DNA of 64,000 bases from Acanthochromis polyacanthus. Its lineage: Eukaryota; Chordata; Actinopteri; Pomacentridae. Of the stretch, positions 62,001 through 64,000 are shown piece after piece; position 1 is the stretch's first letter; each line of letters begins with the position of its first letter. The stretch covers positions 13,384,995-13,448,994 of the forward strand of contig NC_067132.1 in the NCBI RefSeq assembly GCF_021347895.1, written 5' to 3'. A model generated the notes under the pieces. The model was not told where the DNA came from. It did not search any database and saw only the letters and a list, made by a program, of their open reading frames with translations. The translations under genes were made by a program, and so were the position numbers.

Positions 62001-63099
62001 AAGCCAACATACAAGTAGATTGACGTCTTCTTGTCCATAGCTGGCTAATTAACGAGCAGTCTAATTAGCTATGCCGACCAGAGACGAATCAATTAGCTAG
62101 CAGGCTAGGTTGAGAAGCCCCCCTGTAACGTCGCATTACAGTGGTGTTTCTGGAAATGCTGGTTAGCTGTTAGTTTACTGAAAATAACCCCGCAGTGATA
62201 TCCATACTTCTCTGAAACTGCAAAACACAGGGCAGGCGTCAGCATAATCCCGTCCGTGGCTCTCAGCTAGGGCTGGGCTATCATTAAATTAATAAACAAA
62301 AGGGCTTGAGCTATTAACAGTCGTGTCACTTTGCTAGCTAGCCTGTTAGCAGGCAGAGATAATTAACGGCTCCTCAAACTGTCTCCAACTGGCTGCTCTC
62401 CACTCCCGACAAAACTCTGGCCGGGCCAGGTGGGAGCACGGCTCGGATACACCGCTCCACTTCACCCTGGATAGAAAATACACTCACCAGGCTTCACATC
62501 CAAACCCTCGGCCTCGAGTTATTTCCTTGCCCCTCTGATTGTGGGCTGCCAATCGGGCATGTAGTGTTGCACCGCCCGCCGCCTGCTGCTCAACAGCGCA
62601 AATTGAGGCCTAGCCGGACTAAAGCCATTTAATTAATGAACGTGGGCTCCGTTTACAGATGTATTAGAAACACTCGCACCCCCTCCTCCCTCGCCGCCCA
62701 GCAGACCCCCTTTTGACGCGTCCTAGCGCTCAAATCCATACGTTAAACACTCGCCGTGCAACACATGGCCATTTAAACTATCGTTTTAACAGCTTTGAGC
62801 CGTAATTGGCGAAAGAATTGGACGCGAAAAAGCTACTTGAAACGGAGTACGTGCGTCGCGGTCGCCTCGACGATGGGGGTGGTGTAGGGAGAGGAGGCGA
62901 AAGAGAGGCGAGAGGCAGAAAAAAGTTTGGGATTTAATGTTGGATTTCTATAAGGGATCGGATTAGTATGGGGCACGATCCGTCGTTTGCTCGATCCTCT
63001 GCCAGTCGCAGGCCACTCTCCCCGCTCCAAATCAGCACAATTAACCGAACCGCGTTTAATTAAGTTCGGAGCAATTAGCTAATGCGTTTTTACCTGCAT
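53039..63099 (-). CDS. zfhx2: Zinc finger homeobox protein 2 (three homeodomains, short form)
   Basis: Exons: 63099-63094 (Met-Gln only), 60963-60805, 59576-59516, 59115-54956 and 53449-53039. The sum is 4797 nt; three missing bases (near 56.85 kb, at 56127-56130 and near 55.3 kb) bring it to 4800 nt, about 1599 residues. Domains: C2H2 finger CPLC...HLTEQH (about residue 20-45), fingers CNAC...H (about 171) and CAVC...H (about 231), homeodomain 1 (about 625-685, degenerate), homeodomain 2 (about 1078-1136, WFQNMR), homeodomain 3 (about 1398-1457, WFQNTR) and a last C2H2 finger (about 1520). Two DLS-type possible CtBP motifs (AIDLSS, ALDLSM) and SUMO-like VKVE and VKPE occur. ZFHX proteins are large nuclear transcription factors, ZFHX2 mainly neuronal. 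Human ZFHX2 is about 2570 residues; the match starts about 1000 residues in. Synteny with ngdn separates it from zfhx3 and zfhx4. Confidence 0.9.
53976..54112 (-). mobile_element. Teleost SINE-like repeat, copy 2 (partial, inverted)
   Basis: TCCATCCATTC...GGGTCTATCCCAGCTGACT...GGACAGGTCGCCAGTCTGTC is the reverse complement of the tail of the 3045-3412 copy. It lies in the last intron of zfhx2. Confidence 0.65.
60964..63093 (-). other. zfhx2: zfhx2 first intron
   Basis: No transposon recognised, in contrast to the left third of the window. From about 62.0 kb it becomes GC-mixed with repeated TAATTA/ATTAATTA sites. This fits regulatory sequence but is not demonstrated. Confidence 0.4.
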
Positions 63100-63160
63100 G
63101 GTCGCCGCTCCAGCACGCACACACACACACGCTTCCTCTGTGGCTCCTCAGAAGTGAAAA
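62380..63160 (-). promoter_or_regulatory. zfhx2: zfhx2 promoter region for the short form
   Basis: This CpG-richer region surrounds exon 1, whose end reads GCGACC ATG CAG|GTAAAA on the minus strand: an ATG in good Kozak context, one codon, then a donor. The phase (0) fits exon 2 at 60963. Between the CpG patches are TAATTA-type homeodomain sites, for example near 62630 (TTTAATTAATGAAC). Its position mirrors the internal promoter of the short ATBF1-B form of ZFHX3 (known for that paralogue; inference here). Confidence 0.5.
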
Positions 63161-63174
63161 GTTTTCTTGCCAGC

Positions 63175-63245
63175 CCTCCCTCTCTCTCTCTCTCTCGCTC
63201 CCTCTCTCTCGCTCCCTCTCTCTCCGGTTCTCCCCCTCCCTTCAT
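63175..63245 (+). repeat. CT-rich simple sequence
   Basis: CCTCTCTCTC/GCTCCC-type pyrimidine repeats upstream of zfhx2 exon 1. Confidence 0.8.
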
Positions 63246-63349
63246 TCGCCCTATCCCTCTCTCCTTCCCCTCTTCCCTCTAGTAAACAGACCACAGCTCC
63301 CCCCAAGGCTGATTGCTGACATTCAGAGGGGACAGACACGGCTATCAAA

Positions 63350-64000
63350 TCCCTTATGTAACCCCGCAGACATTACAGATTATTAATGTATGCACAAACA
63401 CCCATGGAGCAATAATCGAAAACAAATTTGAAAGAAGAAAAAAAAAACCCACATCGGATGCTTAGATTACACGGAATCCCCCTTTTAACGGTGAAACCTC
63501 ATTTTCACATTAAAGGTGAATAATAAATGAGTCCCCATTCTGCCAAGTTGGATTGTCACAAAGAGTGTGACGACTTAATTAAAGCTGAATAATAGAGATG
63601 GGCTCCACTCTGCGCCTTTTGCCGCACGAATCATGACATGTTTTCAATCAAATGATAGGTGTGGCGCACATCAACAGTCGACTATGTGGGATAAATATTT
63701 ATGAAGCGGAGCGGATTAAAACTGCACCATCTGTACGGGGCCCTGCGTTACTGGGACGGGCGATGATGCTCCTGAACGCACTCATAGGTGGCCCCCATTG
63801 CGCCTGTGCAGAAATAAACTTCGCTGACGTGTGGGAGGCTACACGGATTGATCTCTCGCTTGGTTTTGACACCGATTTGTTTGGATTTAAGGATCTGATC
63901 GAAGTGCGTAAAGGTGCGGGTCGCCGAGTTTGTGGTGATTTTTTTTTTAACACTGGTTGATTTTGGTGATTTTGAATTGGAGTTCGCGCATGAGACTGAG
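63350..64000. other. Upstream of zfhx2 exon 1, possible conserved non-coding sequence
   Basis: No gene is supported. AT-rich sequence with Hox/homeobox-type motifs (ATTAATG, ATCAAATGATAG, GATAAATATTTATGAAGCGG) and no repeat signature. The long-form zfhx2 exons, if present, would lie beyond 64 kb. Confidence 0.3.

Noticed and set aside
63652..63960. 102-codon frame at the right edge
   Set aside because: No recognisable domain or splice sites; the region looks regulatory rather than coding.
1..64000. CRISPR arrays, operons or phage-like systems
   Set aside because: No spaced identical repeats, no prokaryotic gene packing; the window is vertebrate genomic DNA.

Overview
The window is vertebrate nuclear DNA, most probably from a ray-finned (percomorph-type) teleost. 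It has intron-split genes with GT/AG junctions, many microsatellites, and a dense load of small DNA transposons of fish type (TA-, TTAA- and 8-9 bp-target elements). No bacterial, organellar or viral gene is visible. Gene names rest on translated motifs plus gene order; no database search was possible.

Five genes are supported, left to right. A partial slc22a17-like transporter lies on the minus strand (5' end near 18.6 kb, running off the left edge). A two-exon C/EBP-family factor resembling fish cebp1 / mammalian CEBPE is on the minus strand (28.0-29.5 kb). ngdn (neuroguidin) is on the plus strand with 10 coding exons (31.5-36.6 kb). pabpn1 is on the minus strand with 7 coding exons (37.8-49.6 kb). 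zfhx2 is on the minus strand (53.0-63.1 kb). Human SLC22A17, CEBPE, NGDN, PABPN1 and ZFHX2 all lie in 14q11.2, so this is a compact version of a conserved vertebrate block. ngdn and pabpn1 converge, with their poly(A) signals about 590 bp apart.

In function the genes are not a pathway. slc22a17 is a membrane transporter-like receptor. cebp1 and zfhx2 are DNA-binding regulators. Neuroguidin acts in small-subunit rRNA processing and translational control. PABPN1 is the nuclear poly(A)-binding protein.

Repeats explain most non-coding sequence between 0.7 and 31 kb: a TA-flanked MITE family (six fragments), a family with a cagtg-type end (three copies), a third dispersed family (four copies), five TTAA-flanked insertions, a complete hAT-type element with 8-bp duplications, and a 575-bp element with perfect 19-bp inverted ends and a 9-bp duplication that carries a RecQ-like helicase fragment. 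Three insertions contain a long palindrome; the one in the cebp1 intron is a perfect 76-bp palindrome with no loop.

The coding frames of pabpn1 (one place) and zfhx2 (three places) each need one missing base. At least two of the places are homopolymers, so assembly errors are likelier than decay. I found no convincing new multi-gene system. The most interesting items are the helicase-bearing element, the intron that is almost entirely a palindromic transposon, and a fish zfhx2 with a short amino end and a first homeodomain that has lost its key asparagine.
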